Made by a program: the position numbers and the translations under genes | Shown: piece after piece, positions 18,616 to 30,730 of the stretch | How the letters are laid out: every line of letters starts with the position of its first letter | How positions within the stretch are numbered: position 1 is the stretch's first letter | From: Bradyrhizobium sp. AZCC 2262 | GTDB lineage: Bacteria; Pseudomonadota; Alphaproteobacteria; Rhizobiales; Xanthobacteraceae | Direction: 5' to 3' | Assembly: GCF_036924535.1 (NCBI RefSeq) | Contig: NZ_JAZHRT010000001.1 | Span: 3,906,001-3,970,000 of the forward strand | Length of the DNA stretch: 64,000 nt | Notes under the pieces: model-generated | The model's database searches: none | What the model saw: the letters and a program-made list of their open reading frames with translations, nothing else | What the model was told of the DNA's origin: nothing

Positions 18616-19827
18616 GTGGCCTTGATGCCTGTCGCCGATGCGCTTGCTGCGATCCTTGCCGGCGCGGTCCCCCTGCCCGAGGAAATGATCGCGCTCGACG
18701 ATGCCTTTCATCGCGTGCTGGCGCGCGACGTCGCGGCACGGCGGACGCAGCCGCCGCAGGCGATGTCGGCGATGGACGGCTACGCGGTGCGCGCGGCGGA
18801 TTCCCCCGATCTCTCGGTGCGGCTGAAGGTGATCGGCGAGGTCGCCGCCGGCCGCCCGTTCGAGCGGAAGGTAGGCCGAGGCGAAGCGGTGCGGATCTTC
18901 ACCGGCGGCGTGATCCCTGATGGCGCCGACGCCGTCATCATCCAGGAGGATACCGGCGTCGACGGCGATCAGATCACCATCACGGAAGCCGCCGTTGCGG
19001 GGCGGCATATCCGGCCCGCCGGCGTCGATTTCCGCGAGGGCGATGTTTTGCTCAATCGCGGACGCCGCCTCGCCGACCGCGATCTGTCGCTCGCCGCCGG
19101 CATGAACTATCCGGAGCTTGCGGTGCACCGCCGCCCGAAAGTCGCGGTCCTCGGCACCGGCGACGAGTTGGTGATGCCGGGCGAGATCCCCGGCCCTGGC
19201 CAGATCGTCTATTCCAACGGCTACGGCTTGCGGGCGCTGGCGCGCGCCGAGGGCGCCGAGGTCGTCGATCTCGGAATCGCCGCCGACACGGTCCCCGCCA
19301 CCACGCAAGGCATCCGCCGTGCGCGCGAGGCGGACGCGGATATCCTGATCACCATGGGCGGCGCCTCGGTCGGCGACCACGACCTCGTCAAACAGTCGCT
19401 GGAGGCCGAGGGCACGACCATGGCGTTCTGGCGCATAGCCATGCGGCCCGGCAAGCCGATGATGCATGGCAGGCTCGGCACGATGCGCGTGATCGGCCTG
19501 CCCGGCAATCCCGTCTCTTCCTATGTCTGCGGTTTCCTGTTTCTGGTCCCGTTGATTCGTGCGCTGTCGGGCCGCGACACAATCCATCACCGGCGCGAAA
19601 GCGCCCTGTTGGGGCGCGATCTCGCCGCCAACGACCAGCGCGAAGACTATCTTCGCGCACGCCTCGAAGCGCGCGAGGACGGCACGCTGATCGCGGTGCC
19701 GGTGAATCTCCAGGATTCATCGCTGCTCGGGAATCTCGCTGCGGCACGGGCACTTGTGATACGTCCGCCGTTCGCGCCGGCTGCCGCAAAGGGTTCGCCT
19801 TGCGAGCTGCTCCGGCTGCCGGAATGA
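18616..19827 (+). CDS. moeA: molybdopterin molybdotransferase
   Basis: Inserts molybdate into adenylated molybdopterin, the last common step of cofactor synthesis. It has 403 residues from the GTG start, which has GGAGG seven bases upstream; a longer frame would run back into the palindrome. Hallmarks are PPQAMSAMDGYAVRA, IFTGGVIPDGADAVIIQED, VLGTGDELVMPG with the SNGYGLRALAR helix, TMGGASVGDHD, and FWRIAMRPGKPMMHG followed by VIGLPGNPVSSYVCG. The domains follow the normal MoeA order. Next comes lexA, as in relatives, while moaC is 12.7 kb upstream. Confidence 0.97.
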   Translation: MALMPVADALAAILAGAVPLPEEMIALDDAFHRVLARDVAARRTQPPQAMSAMDGYAVRAADSPDLSVRLKVIGEVAAGRPFERKVGRGEAVRIFTGGVIPDGADAVIIQEDTGVDGDQITITEAAVAGRHIRPAGVDFREGDVLLNRGRRLADRDLSLAAGMNYPELAVHRRPKVAVLGTGDELVMPGEIPGPGQIVYSNGYGLRALARAEGAEVVDLGIAADTVPATTQGIRRAREADADILITMGGASVGDHDLVKQSLEAEGTTMAFWRIAMRPGKPMMHGRLGTMRVIGLPGNPVSSYVCGFLFLVPLIRALSGRDTIHHRRESALLGRDLAANDQREDYLRARLEAREDGTLIAVPVNLQDSSLLGNLAAARALVIRPPFAPAAAKGSPCELLRLPE

Positions 19828-19900
19828 CGTCCTGAGCGTGCCTGTAAAGGTGGTCTTGGGCCGAAGCCGCGACGCGTTCACCTGAAATTAAGTGGTTGCG

Positions 19901-19915
19901 GAACACATATCGAAC
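19901..19915 (+). promoter_or_regulatory. LexA (SOS) box upstream of lexA
   Basis: GAAC-ACATATC-GAAC is a perfect GAAC-N7-GAAC direct repeat, the alphaproteobacterial LexA operator form. It lies 126 bases before the lexA ATG, so lexA is expected to repress itself. Confidence 0.85.
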
Positions 19916-20040
19916 ATATAGTGTCCGTTCATGATTTGTTTCGACTGCTAGTGTCTATGACTGGGAGTTTTGGGGACTCTCGTGATGGACCCCAGAGATT
20001 CGGGACCGAAAGATTTGTGCCAACCGGGGGAATGCTCGCG

Positions 20041-20742
20041 ATGCTTACGCGCAAACAGTACGAACTTCTGCGTTTCATTAATGAACGGCTGAAAGAGGCC
20101 GGCGTACCGCCCTCCTTCGACGAGATGAAGGATGCGCTCGACCTGCGCTCGAAATCCGGAATCCACCGCCTGATTACGGCGCTGGAAGAGCGCGGCTTCA
20201 TCCGCCGCCTGCCCAACCGCGCCCGCGCCATCGAAGTCATCAAGCTGCCGGAGCTGGCAGCCGCCGGCAACGGCCGCCGCGGCTTCACGCCGAGCGTCAT
20301 CGAAGGCACGCTCGGCAAGCGCACGGTGAGCGCGCCGACTACCGAGGACGATGGCAATCGCCCGGTCGCCGTCCCCGTGATGGGCCGGATCGCCGCCGGT
20401 ACGCCGATCGAGGCGCTGCAGACCCGCAGCCACACCATCAGCGTGCCGCCTGACATGCTCGGCTCCGGCGAGCACTACGCGCTCGAAGTGCGCGGCGATT
20501 CCATGATCGACGCCGGCATTCTCGACGGCGACATGGCGCTGATCCAGCGCAATGAGACCGCCGACACCGGCGACATCGTGGTGGCGCTGATCGACGAGGA
20601 GGAAGCCACGCTAAAGCGCTTCCGCCGCCGCGGCGCCTCGATCGCGCTGGAGCCCGCCAATGCTGCCTACGAAGTCCGCATCCTGCCGCCGAACCGGGTC
20701 CGGATTCAGGGCAAATTGATCGGGCTTTACCGCAAATACTGA
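20041..20742 (+). CDS. lexA: LexA, repressor of the SOS response
   Basis: DNA-damage repressor that cleaves itself when RecA filaments form. It has 233 residues. The N-terminal winged helix ([39 protein letters not shown]) lacks the E. coli spacing and fits direct-repeat operators. A linker runs from about 75 to 115. The cleavage site is the Ala-Gly in [11 protein letters not shown], the catalytic Ser is in [14 protein letters not shown], and the catalytic Lys is in [15 protein letters not shown] at 20041 is the family N-terminus; the frame upstream to 19921 is not protein-like. moeA precedes it by 213 bases. Confidence 0.98.
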   Translation: MLTRKQYELLRFINERLKEAGVPPSFDEMKDALDLRSKSGIHRLITALEERGFIRRLPNRARAIEVIKLPELAAAGNGRRGFTPSVIEGTLGKRTVSAPTTEDDGNRPVAVPVMGRIAAGTPIEALQTRSHTISVPPDMLGSGEHYALEVRGDSMIDAGILDGDMALIQRNETADTGDIVVALIDEEEATLKRFRRRGASIALEPANAAYEVRILPPNRVRIQGKLIGLYRKY

Positions 20743-20772
20743 CCGGCTGGCTTTGCGGACACGACTGCGACG

Positions 20773-20797
20773 CCCCGGCCTTCGGCGAGGGTTTTTT
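20773..20797 (+). terminator. rho-independent terminator after lexA
   Basis: A GC-rich stem-loop (CCCCGGCCTTCGGCGAGGG, with an internal mismatch) is followed by six T. It lies 31 bases after the lexA stop codon. Confidence 0.7.
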
Positions 20798-20965
20798 GTG
20801 CGCGCCTGGAACCAAGCCGCGTTAGCGCGTTTGTGATTTAGACGTAGTGCGCCAGTCGCAGAATTGCCCAGAAGCAAGAAAACGCTGTGCGCCAAGTCAG
20901 CTCTGATAGAGGCCGGTGCCTCCTTCCAGACACGGGTCCGCTATCTCAAACGAGGGAGCCATCCG

Positions 20966-21382
20966 ATGTGTGACTATAGCCTGCATGCGGTGAAGACGCG
21001 GCCTGCCCAGGTCGGCGAGACGCTGATCACCACGACATTCCGCGGTACATCGACCCGCGGCTTTGCGTCGGAACGCGAGCCGGCAGTGGCGGTCTGCATG
21101 CTTCCCGGCACCGAACTGGCGTTCGCCCAGGACGTCCGATACGACAACCGGTGGATCTGGACGCGAACCACCGACTGGCGGGTCGCCAAGTTCAACCAGA
21201 TCGAGCCCGAAGTGTCCGATCGCCACCATGACGCGATCGAATTTCCCGACGGAAGCCATGTGCTGGTGACGCAGCTTTGCGAAGGCCAGCGCGCGACCGT
21301 GCTGCAATTGCCTGTGACCGAGGGCGAACGTGCGGCGAAGGTGACGGAAGCGCCACCGGCCGAATCCATCGTGACCGGTTAG
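20966..21382 (+). CDS. conserved protein of unknown function
   Basis: A 138-residue product starting MCDYSLHAVKTRPAQVGETL, with GAGGGAG eight bases upstream of the ATG. It reads as a compact beta-rich cytosolic domain (REPAVAVCMLPGTELAFAQD, NRWIWTRTTDWRVAKFNQIE, FPDGSHVLVTQL) without signal peptide, TM helix or known enzyme motif. I have the impression of a family confined to Bradyrhizobium-like genomes but cannot name it. Its position after the lexA terminator means it has its own promoter, and no SOS box is visible before it. Confidence 0.7.
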   Translation: MCDYSLHAVKTRPAQVGETLITTTFRGTSTRGFASEREPAVAVCMLPGTELAFAQDVRYDNRWIWTRTTDWRVAKFNQIEPEVSDRHHDAIEFPDGSHVLVTQLCEGQRATVLQLPVTEGERAAKVTEAPPAESIVTG

Positions 21383-21464
21383 ACGACGCGCTTGATCCGC
21401 CGGTTTATGCCGGCGGATCATGCTGATATGGTTTTGTGAGAAACTCGGCACCGAGGGGCGGTCG

Positions 21465-21701
21465 GTGGTCAACAAAGTCACATGGCAAAGAGCCGGTCGC
21501 GTCACGGAACCCGGACGGTACATGTTCCGGTACGGCTGGCTCACCATCACGGCCGAAGATCTCGCGATCTGGCGGCAATTCCCCGAGGCGTCGTTCACGC
21601 TGGTCAACCTGCCGTCGACCCCCGACGCGCCCGAGGAATTCCACCTCGGCGCTTTCGAAATACCGGCCCACCCCTCAAGTCCCTCGCTCGACGAGCACTA
21701 G
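21465..21701 (+). CDS. small conserved protein, unknown
   Basis: A 78-residue product if it begins at the GTG at 21465, which has GAGGGG six bases upstream. An ATG at 21420 would add 15 residues but has no good ribosome binding site. The sequence (VTWQRAGRVTEPGRYMFRYG, WLTITAEDLAIWRQFPEASF) is rich in aromatic residues, with a mixed beta/alpha look and no signal peptide. It follows the 20966 gene by 82 bases and is probably in its operon. A family A palindrome comes nine bases after its stop. Confidence 0.65.
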   Translation: MVNKVTWQRAGRVTEPGRYMFRYGWLTITAEDLAIWRQFPEASFTLVNLPSTPDAPEEFHLGAFEIPAHPSSPSLDEH

Positions 21702-21710
21702 TTTTTTGTC

Positions 21711-21762
21711 TTGACGCGTTTTCTTTACGCGAACCGGCTTCCACTTCGCTCGAAAACGCTAT
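21711..21762. repeat. family A palindromic repeat, copy 2
   Basis: Well-preserved copy: TTGACGCGTTTTCTTTACGC, GAACCGG, CCACTTCGCTC, GAAAACGCTATG. The GCGTTTTC and GAAAACGC arms are perfect reverse complements. It lies between the convergent 21465 gene and comEC, eight bases from the comEC stop codon. Confidence 0.85.
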
Positions 21763-21769
21763 GTTTCGC

Positions 21770-24061
21770 CTACTCCTCCGCCTGAAGGTCGGCCTCGGCG
21801 GGGGTGGCGTCGACGGCGCGCGGCGGCACCACTCGCGGCGCAAGCACGGTGGTGTCTGCCTCGCTCTCGTCGGCGATGGCCGGCGACCACGGGCGGTCGA
21901 TGCCCCTCGGTTTTGCCGCCTCGACGACAAATCCCTCACGGCCTTGCCGCAACGCCATCGCGCCCTGCCGCCGCAGCCGTTCGGCATTTATGACGGAAGC
22001 CGTGCATGAAGCGGGCGCCTGCCGCATGGTCACAATGAGCGCCGCACGCTCGCAATCGTCCGCCAGCGCCTCGGGCTTGTGCGCCTGCGCGATCAGGCCG
22101 CCGCCGGTTTGCATCACGCAGCCAAGGTCGTCGCATGAGACGCCTGCGGTGAGCGACGCGTCAGCCGCCGTTCGCGCGTCCGCATCCGCCGCCAGCCACT
22201 CCTTCAGCAGGAAGACATCGCGGGAGCCTTTGGCCGCATGCATCAGATGCAGCAGGCCATCCTGCCCGCGGACGCCGACATGGCGGCCGTCGGCGGAGAT
22301 GAGGATGTCCGGCTGCGGCACCCTCGCCGCCCACAGCGCCGCTACCAGCACCAGCACGGCGCCCGACCAGCGCAGCGGCGTTCGCAACAGGCCGAGCAGG
22401 ATGATGCCGAGACTGGCCACAATCAGCGGGCCGATGCCGAACGCCGGCACCCGGCCGACCGCGCCAGGCAACGCCGCGACCCATTGGGTTACGGAAATCA
22501 TCCAGTCGATGCCGACGCCCATGATCGCCCAGAACAGGCGATCGAAGCCGAACGGCATCGCGACGAGACCGAGCAGGCCCGCCGGCATCACGACCGCTGA
22601 CACCACCGGCATCGCCGCGAGATTGGCCAGCACGCCATAGGGCGTGACCCGGTGGAAGTGAAAGGCCGCGTACGGCATGGTCGCAAGCCCCGCGACCAGC
22701 GATGCCAGCAGCAGCATTGTGACCTCGCGGCCACCCCACAGCGCAGCTCGCGCGGTTGCGGTATGATCTGCCGTCGCGAACAGGCACGGCATGCCGATCT
22801 GCACCAGCGCCACCAGGCCGAGCGTGGCGGCGAACGACATCTGAAAACTCGGATGCACCAGCGCTTCCGGCGCGACCGCCAGCACGATCAGGGCCGCGAC
22901 CGCGAGCGTGCGAAACGTGATCGCCCGGCGATCGACCATGACCGCGATCAGCACCACGGCCGTCATGAAGAACGAGCGCTGCGTCGCCACTTCCGCCCCG
23001 GACAGCAGCAGATAGAACGCGGCGGCCGCGAACGCCGCCACCGCCGACCATTTCTTGATGGCGTAGCCGACCGTGAGCGCGGGAAACAGCGCCAGCAGCG
23101 CCCGCACCGCAAAGAACACGACGCCGGCGACGACGGCCATGTGATAGCCGGAGATCGAGAGTACATGGCCGAGACCCGAGATGAACATCGCGTCGTTCAC
23201 CGGTTGAGAGATCGCGTCGCGACGCCCCGTCAACAGCGCGGTGGCAATCGCGCGCTTGTCGCCTTCCAGCGTGGTCCTGATCCGCGCATCGATCGCATCG
23301 CGCAAGCCTTGCATGACCGCGGAATAGCGCAGGCGAAGCCCTCCGCCTTCCGGGGGCTCCGCGGCCTTGATCGCGCCCATCACGAATCCGGAGGCGCCGA
23401 TGCCGGCGAAAAACATGTCGCGGCTGAAATCGTAGCTACCCGGCCGCACCGGCGAAAGCGGCGGCAGCAGCCGCGCCTTCAGCTCGACAAAACTGCCGAC
23501 CGCGGGCGCCGTGCCCTTCTTTACCGACAGCCGCACGCGCTCCAGCCTGGTCGCTCCACGCGCGCTTTCCATGGTGACGACGCGCAGCACAAAACGGTCG
23601 GTGCGCTCGCGGATGTCGCGGGTCTCGACGAAGCCGGTTAGCGATACCGAAAACATCGGCCGCGCCAGCACACCATGCGCAATCCGCGCCGTCTTCCAGG
23701 TCGCGATCGCAAAGCCCGCCGCGACGGCCGCGATCATCACGGCTATGGGAAAGAATTTTTGCCGCCGTAACAGAACCGCCACCGCGCATAGCGCGACGGC
23801 CACGACGGCGGCCACCGGCAAAACCGGCTCATGATCGGCGGCAAAATAGAAAGCGATGCCGGTGCCGAACGCCACGGGCACCCAGGGCAGCAACCGCCCG
23901 GCGCCCGCTTCCGCACGCGCCCATGCGCGCAGGGTTTCGATGAGTGGCGGCCAGAGAGCGGGACGCGACGGCACGAAGCCGCCGGCCGGGGCGGCGGCGC
24001 GCGGCGGCCATGTCCCGGCATAGCCCCGCTTCCGGCCCGAAATGTCGCCCTGCTCCGCCAC
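21770..24061 (-). CDS. comEC: ComEC/Rec2 family DNA-uptake channel protein
   Basis: Inner-membrane channel that in competent bacteria carries single-stranded DNA into the cytosol. It has 763 residues. An N-terminal soluble and TM part (DUF4131 type, about 55-230) is followed by the competence core of many TM helices (about 300-600), including LSISGYHMAVVAGVVFFAVRA and SGAEVATQRSFFM. The C-terminus is a reduced domain with no HxHxDH metallo-lactamase motif, so nuclease activity is doubtful. The start is GTG with AAGGTG upstream. It is convergent with the small genes after lexA. Confidence 0.93.
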   Translation of the reverse strand: MAEQGDISGRKRGYAGTWPPRAAAPAGGFVPSRPALWPPLIETLRAWARAEAGAGRLLPWVPVAFGTGIAFYFAADHEPVLPVAAVVAVALCAVAVLLRRQKFFPIAVMIAAVAAGFAIATWKTARIAHGVLARPMFSVSLTGFVETRDIRERTDRFVLRVVTMESARGATRLERVRLSVKKGTAPAVGSFVELKARLLPPLSPVRPGSYDFSRDMFFAGIGASGFVMGAIKAAEPPEGGGLRLRYSAVMQGLRDAIDARIRTTLEGDKRAIATALLTGRRDAISQPVNDAMFISGLGHVLSISGYHMAVVAGVVFFAVRALLALFPALTVGYAIKKWSAVAAFAAAAFYLLLSGAEVATQRSFFMTAVVLIAVMVDRRAITFRTLAVAALIVLAVAPEALVHPSFQMSFAATLGLVALVQIGMPCLFATADHTATARAALWGGREVTMLLLASLVAGLATMPYAAFHFHRVTPYGVLANLAAMPVVSAVVMPAGLLGLVAMPFGFDRLFWAIMGVGIDWMISVTQWVAALPGAVGRVPAFGIGPLIVASLGIILLGLLRTPLRWSGAVLVLVAALWAARVPQPDILISADGRHVGVRGQDGLLHLMHAAKGSRDVFLLKEWLAADADARTAADASLTAGVSCDDLGCVMQTGGGLIAQAHKPEALADDCERAALIVTMRQAPASCTASVINAERLRRQGAMALRQGREGFVVEAAKPRGIDRPWSPAIADESEADTTVLAPRVVPPRAVDATPAEADLQAEE

Positions 24062-24215
24062 GCTGGTTACACCTTACGATCTCGTGGAGAACGCAAGACT
24101 ACCGGACGGTGTACTGCGGCCGCTAGCGGAACGGATGCAGAAACCGGAAGAAATGCACATCGCTTGGCGCTACACTTGAGGCACCACGGGATTCGGAAGA
24201 AGGTCGGAGATCACA

Positions 24216-24473
24216 ATGAAGCTTGCGGCCGGTATCTCGATCGCGCTGGCGATATCAGGTTTTCCGCCCGCACTGGCTGCGACCGAGCAATGCCGCTTCA
24301 TCGAAGCGAGGCTGGAGCGCGAGGCGTGCTACCAGCGCCAGGAAACGGCGCGGGCCGCCCGGCAGAAGGCCGACGAGGCCCGACAGGCCGCAGAGCAAAA
24401 GCCCTACGAGCCCATGACGCAGGAAGATGCCGTACTCGCAAAATCGCTGCGTAGCATTTGCCGGGGTTGCTAG
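24216..24473 (+). CDS. small exported protein, unknown
   Basis: An 85-residue product. The signal peptide is MKLAAGISIALAISGFPPALA. The mature part has a charged helical stretch (RLEREACYQRQETARAARQKAD) and four Cys in total, two near each end, ending RSICRGC. The Cys and periplasmic location suggest disulphides. It is divergent from comEC (154-base gap) and convergent with the SnoaL-like gene (12-base gap). I do not recognise the family. Confidence 0.7.
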   Translation: MKLAAGISIALAISGFPPALAATEQCRFIEARLEREACYQRQETARAARQKADEARQAAEQKPYEPMTQEDAVLAKSLRSICRGC

Positions 24474-24485
24474 GCGCCACCGGGC

Positions 24486-24890
24486 CTATTGCGCGATCAG
24501 CGGCGTCTTAGACGAGACGTGATGGCTGACGATCTTCCAGTCGCCGTCCTCGCGGACGATCACCCAGGTAATTTTCACGACTAGCGGCTCGGCATCCCTC
24601 TCGACGGCAAAGGTCGCCGTGCCCGCGACATTAATCTCGTCGGCCGCCGCGTGCGCGGTCCTGACATCGGTGAATTGAACTGATGGCGACTGCCATCGCG
24701 GCAGCCCCTCGAAATAGGCGGCCACGCCATCATTGCCGCGGTAGAAGGTCGGGTTCGAACCGAAGAAGAACGCGTTCCGTGAATAAAGCGAGGCCAGCGC
24801 TTTGGCATCCAGTTTGCTGAAGGCCGTCGCCCATTGGCCCATGATGCCGGAGACGACGCCGTCGGTCGCGCTGCGTCCAGAGGATGCCAT
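24486..24890 (-). CDS. SnoaL/NTF2-like domain protein (DUF4440 type)
   Basis: A 134-residue cone-shaped alpha+beta fold. FSKLDAKALASLYSRNAFFFG, YRGNDGVAAYFEG, and the repeated beta strands ending WVIVREDGDWKIVSHHVSSK are typical of NTF2-like proteins. These bind small ligands or act as ring-closing or isomerising enzymes; no substrate can be given. It begins nine bases after the glnS stop codon, so it is probably translated from the same mRNA. There is no signal peptide. Confidence 0.85.
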   Translation of the reverse strand: MASSGRSATDGVVSGIMGQWATAFSKLDAKALASLYSRNAFFFGSNPTFYRGNDGVAAYFEGLPRWQSPSVQFTDVRTAHAAADEINVAGTATFAVERDAEPLVVKITWVIVREDGDWKIVSHHVSSKTPLIAQ

Positions 24891-24899
24891 CGGTTGACT

Positions 24900-26582
<1,683 letters not shown>

Positions 26583-26725
26583 TCCGAGTTCCTGTTAGGG
26601 ATTAACGAACCTTCTGCCAAATTCGCCCCCGTGAGCCAAGCCTACTTTGCCCATGGGGAGACTTTAGTTATGCACCGTTCCTGCTATACACCACCGCCAA
26701 TTCATCCCTCCGTCCCGCCTGGTAA

Positions 26726-28150
26726 ATGACCGATTCCGTCGTCACACGCTTTGCCCCCTCACCCACCGGCTTCCTCCATATCGGGGGCGCCCGCACCGCG
26801 CTGTTCAACTGGCTCTACGCCAGGAAAACCGGCGGCAAGATGCTGCTGCGGATCGAGGATACCGACCGCGAGCGCTCGACCGAGCCCGCCATTGCCGCCA
26901 TCCTCGACGGACTGAAGTGGCTGGAGCTCGATTGGGACGGCGACGTCATCTACCAGTTCAGCCGTGCCGCCCGCCATCGCGAGGTCGCCGAGCAACTGCT
27001 GGCCGCAGGCAAGGCCTACCGCTGTTACGCCACCGCGGAGGAACTGACGGCGATGCGCGAGAAGGCGCGCGCCGAGGGCCGCACCCGCCTCTATGACGGG
27101 CTGTGGCGGGACCGCGATCCGGCCGAGGCGCCCGCCGGCATGAAACCGACCATCCGCCTGAAGGCCGAGCTGACCGGCGAGACCGTGATCGAGGACCAGG
27201 TCCAGGGCCGCGTGGTCTGGCAGAACGAGAACCTCGACGATCTCGTGCTGCTGCGCGGCGACGGCAACCCGACCTACATGCTGGCTGTCGTGGTCGACGA
27301 TCATGACATGGGCGTCACCCACGTCATCCGCGGCGACGACCATCTGATCAACGCCGCGCGCCAGAAGCAGATCTACGATGCGCTCGGCTGGGACATCCCG
27401 AACATGTCCCACATCCCGCTGATCCACGGGCCGGACGGCTCAAAACTCTCGAAGCGCCATGGCGCGCTCGGCGTCGATGCCTACCGCGCCATGGGATACC
27501 TGCCGGCGGCGCTGCGCAATTACCTGGTGCGGCTCGGCTGGAGCCATGGCGACCAGGAAATCTTCTCGACACAGGAGATGATCAATGCGTTCGATCTGCC
27601 GGCGATCGGCCGGTCCGCGGCGCGGTTCGATTTCGCCAAGCTGGAGAACCTCAACGGCCACTACATCCGCAACAGCGACGATCAATCCCTCGTGACCCAG
27701 TTCGAGAGCGTGCTGGATTACGTGCCTGATGGCGCCGACCTCAAGGTGAAGCTCAACGACACTACACGCGCACAATTGCTGCGCGCGATGCCGAGCCTGA
27801 AGGAGCGCGCCAAGACGCTGATCGAGCTGATATCGGGCGCCTACTTCATCTTTGCCGACCGGCCACTCGAGGTCGAACCGAAGGCGGCTGCCCTGCTGAC
27901 GCCGGAAACCCGCGCGCTGATCGGCAAGCTCCGAACCGCGCTCGAGGCGGTCACCGAATGGCGCTCGGATACCACCGAAGCAGCCATGCGAAATTTCGCA
28001 GAGCAAAATAACCTCAAGCTCGGCGCCGTCGCCCAGCCGCTCCGGGTGGCGTTGACCGGGCGCACGACTTCGCCCGGAATTTTCGATGTTTTGGCGGTGC
28101 TGGGGCGGGACGAATGCCTGGCCCGGCTAGCCGATCAGGCAAGCAGCTAG
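26726..28150 (+). CDS. gltX: glutamyl-tRNA synthetase
   Basis: Charges tRNA-Glu. It has 474 residues. [20 protein letters not shown] carries the HIGH-type motif, [10 protein letters not shown] the Glu-binding region, [15 protein letters not shown] the specificity segment, and GSKLSKRHG the KMSKS motif. The helical anticodon-binding cage fills the last 150 residues. The ATG follows a run of CCTCCGTCCCGCC without a clear ribosome binding site. With glnS next door, it need not be non-discriminating, but sequence alone does not settle this. A strong terminator overlaps its stop codon. Confidence 0.98.
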   Translation: MTDSVVTRFAPSPTGFLHIGGARTALFNWLYARKTGGKMLLRIEDTDRERSTEPAIAAILDGLKWLELDWDGDVIYQFSRAARHREVAEQLLAAGKAYRCYATAEELTAMREKARAEGRTRLYDGLWRDRDPAEAPAGMKPTIRLKAELTGETVIEDQVQGRVVWQNENLDDLVLLRGDGNPTYMLAVVVDDHDMGVTHVIRGDDHLINAARQKQIYDALGWDIPNMSHIPLIHGPDGSKLSKRHGALGVDAYRAMGYLPAALRNYLVRLGWSHGDQEIFSTQEMINAFDLPAIGRSAARFDFAKLENLNGHYIRNSDDQSLVTQFESVLDYVPDGADLKVKLNDTTRAQLLRAMPSLKERAKTLIELISGAYFIFADRPLEVEPKAAALLTPETRALIGKLRTALEAVTEWRSDTTEAAMRNFAEQNNLKLGAVAQPLRVALTGRTTSPGIFDVLAVLGRDECLARLADQASS

Positions 28151-28171
28151 AGCCCTCGGGCTCTAGCTTTT
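28147..28171 (+). terminator. rho-independent terminator overlapping the gltX stop
   Basis: CTAGAGCCC and GGGCTCTAG form a perfect 9-base stem around two bases, followed by CTTTTTA. The stem begins one base before the TAG stop codon of gltX, so gltX and gltA are separate transcripts. Confidence 0.88.
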
Positions 28172-28177
28172 TATATT

Positions 28178-28230
28178 TTGACGCGTTTTCCTTACGCGAA
28201 CCGGGATCCGCTTCGCTCGAAAACGCTATA
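28178..28230. repeat. family A palindromic repeat, copy 3
   Basis: TTGACGCGTTTTCCTTACGC, GAACCGG, CGCTTCGCTC and GAAAACGCTATA. It lies directly after the gltX terminator in the gap before gltA. The rest of 28231-28395 presumably holds the gltA promoter. Confidence 0.85.
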
Positions 28231-28395
28231 GGGAGCCCCTACCTTGTACTGTTCGTGGCCATCTTGCAGTGCACAGGGCAATAAGCTACCCATTTGGCGC
28301 CGCCTTCTAGACAAGCCGGCCTCCCTTGTTTCTGCCTCAAAAATGGCACCAGGGTCAGGCGCGGTTTTCGCAACGATTTCATCGGGGACTTCACG

Positions 28396-29700
<1,305 letters not shown>

Positions 29701-29723
29701 GCGACGCAATTTTCGAGCGTTCG

Positions 29724-29764
29724 AAAATCCCGCCCGAGGATGATATCCTGGGCGGGATTTTTGT
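29724..29764 (+). terminator. rho-independent terminator after gltA
   Basis: AAAATCCCGCCC pairs with GGGCGGGATTTTT around a 14-base loop that can itself pair (AGGAT/ATCCT). The A-run and T-run make it usable in both directions. Confidence 0.9.
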
Positions 29765-29780
29765 TTGAGGGAGAGGCACC

Positions 29781-30239
29781 ATGCTTGCTGGAAGCTGCCT
29801 GTGCGGAAACGTGGCGTACGAAGTCGATTCGGATCCCGGGCCGATCGTTCATTGCCACTGCCGCACCTGCCGCAAGACACATGGATCGGCCTTTTCGACC
29901 GTAACCAACGTCCCCCGCGACCGCTTTCGCTGGATCAGGGGTGAAGACCTGCTCGGAGGTTTTGAATCCTCGCCCGGCAAGACGCGGTATTTCTGCACCC
30001 AATGCGGCTCGCACATCGTCGCCGCGCGCGAGGGCAAAGACACGATCCTGCTCCGGATGGGCTGCCTTGACACTGACATCACCGAGCGACCCAAAATGCA
30101 CATTTGGCGATCAGATGGCGCGTCATGGTTCGACCCAAAAGATCAGTTGCCCGAGCGGCCGGAAGGCACGCCACAAGGCCTAGCGCATCCGGATCATGCT
30201 CTGCCACGGCCCGGTTTCGTAAGCCCGCGAGCCGAATAG
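29781..30239 (+). CDS. GFA-type zinc-binding protein (DUF636)
   Basis: A 152-residue single-domain protein of the glutathione-dependent formaldehyde-activating (GFA) fold. Zinc ligands are in GSCLCGNVAYEV, VHCHCRTCRKTHGSAF and YFCTQCGSHI, with a C-terminal IWRSDGASWFD. GFA was proposed to form S-hydroxymethyl-glutathione from formaldehyde, but most family members are uncharacterised. GAGGGAGAGG lies just before the ATG, and the gltA terminator stands 17 bases upstream, so transcription is separate or by leak-through. Confidence 0.92.
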   Translation: MLAGSCLCGNVAYEVDSDPGPIVHCHCRTCRKTHGSAFSTVTNVPRDRFRWIRGEDLLGGFESSPGKTRYFCTQCGSHIVAAREGKDTILLRMGCLDTDITERPKMHIWRSDGASWFDPKDQLPERPEGTPQGLAHPDHALPRPGFVSPRAE

Positions 30240-30360
30240 GCCCTTGCAAACGTCCCGCGGCAGGATGCAAACTGTGAACGCTTGGCTGGTGTCTACGTCT
30301 ACGGTTCTGGCGCCCGATCGGTGAACACCATCGCGCACAGTACGAAAGGAGAGTGACGCC

Positions 30361-30543
30361 ATGCGGGAAATCGAAATTCACGACTATGCGCGGCAGTTGC
30401 TGGAAGCACACGGCGCAAAAGCCATAGCGGAAGCCGCTCAGAACGCCATTGAGCTCGAAAAGAATGGCAATGCGGAAATGGCCAAAACCTGGCGGCATAT
30501 CGAAGACGCCATGAAGATGATGCGAGGGCCGCACCAAAGCTGA
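30361..30543 (+). CDS. small conserved protein of 60 residues
   Basis: A strong ribosome binding site (AAAGGAGAG) precedes the ATG. The product ([40 protein letters not shown]) is all-helical and acidic to neutral, with no signal peptide, ending in [10 protein letters not shown]. It looks like a two-helix cytosolic protein. Function unknown. It precedes the glutamine synthetase gene by 187 bases in the same direction. Confidence 0.8.
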   Translation: MREIEIHDYARQLLEAHGAKAIAEAAQNAIELEKNGNAEMAKTWRHIEDAMKMMRGPHQS

Positions 30544-30730
30544 GGCCGCTGGCCCGCGGGCAACGCAACGGGATTTGCGTGAACGCGACGTCGCCGTGCC
30601 GGATCGAAGCCGGCGCGGCAGTGGCGCCGTGGAGGGTTGGGCATGGACCAAAATCCGTCGGAAGCCATTTTGCCGCGGCCGGACGACAGCCCGCTCTTCA
30701 AGACATCCCTCACAGCTGAGGAGTGAAGCC

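Noticed and set aside
19912..19934. Second possible LexA site GAAC-N11-GTTC before lexA
   Set aside because: Spacing and orientation do not fit the GTTC-N7-GTTC form; it shares a half-site with the proper box.
24740..24770. tRNA-like GGGTTCGAACC sequence
   Set aside because: It lies inside the SnoaL-like coding sequence and no acceptor or anticodon stem surrounds it. I see no tRNA or rRNA gene in the window.
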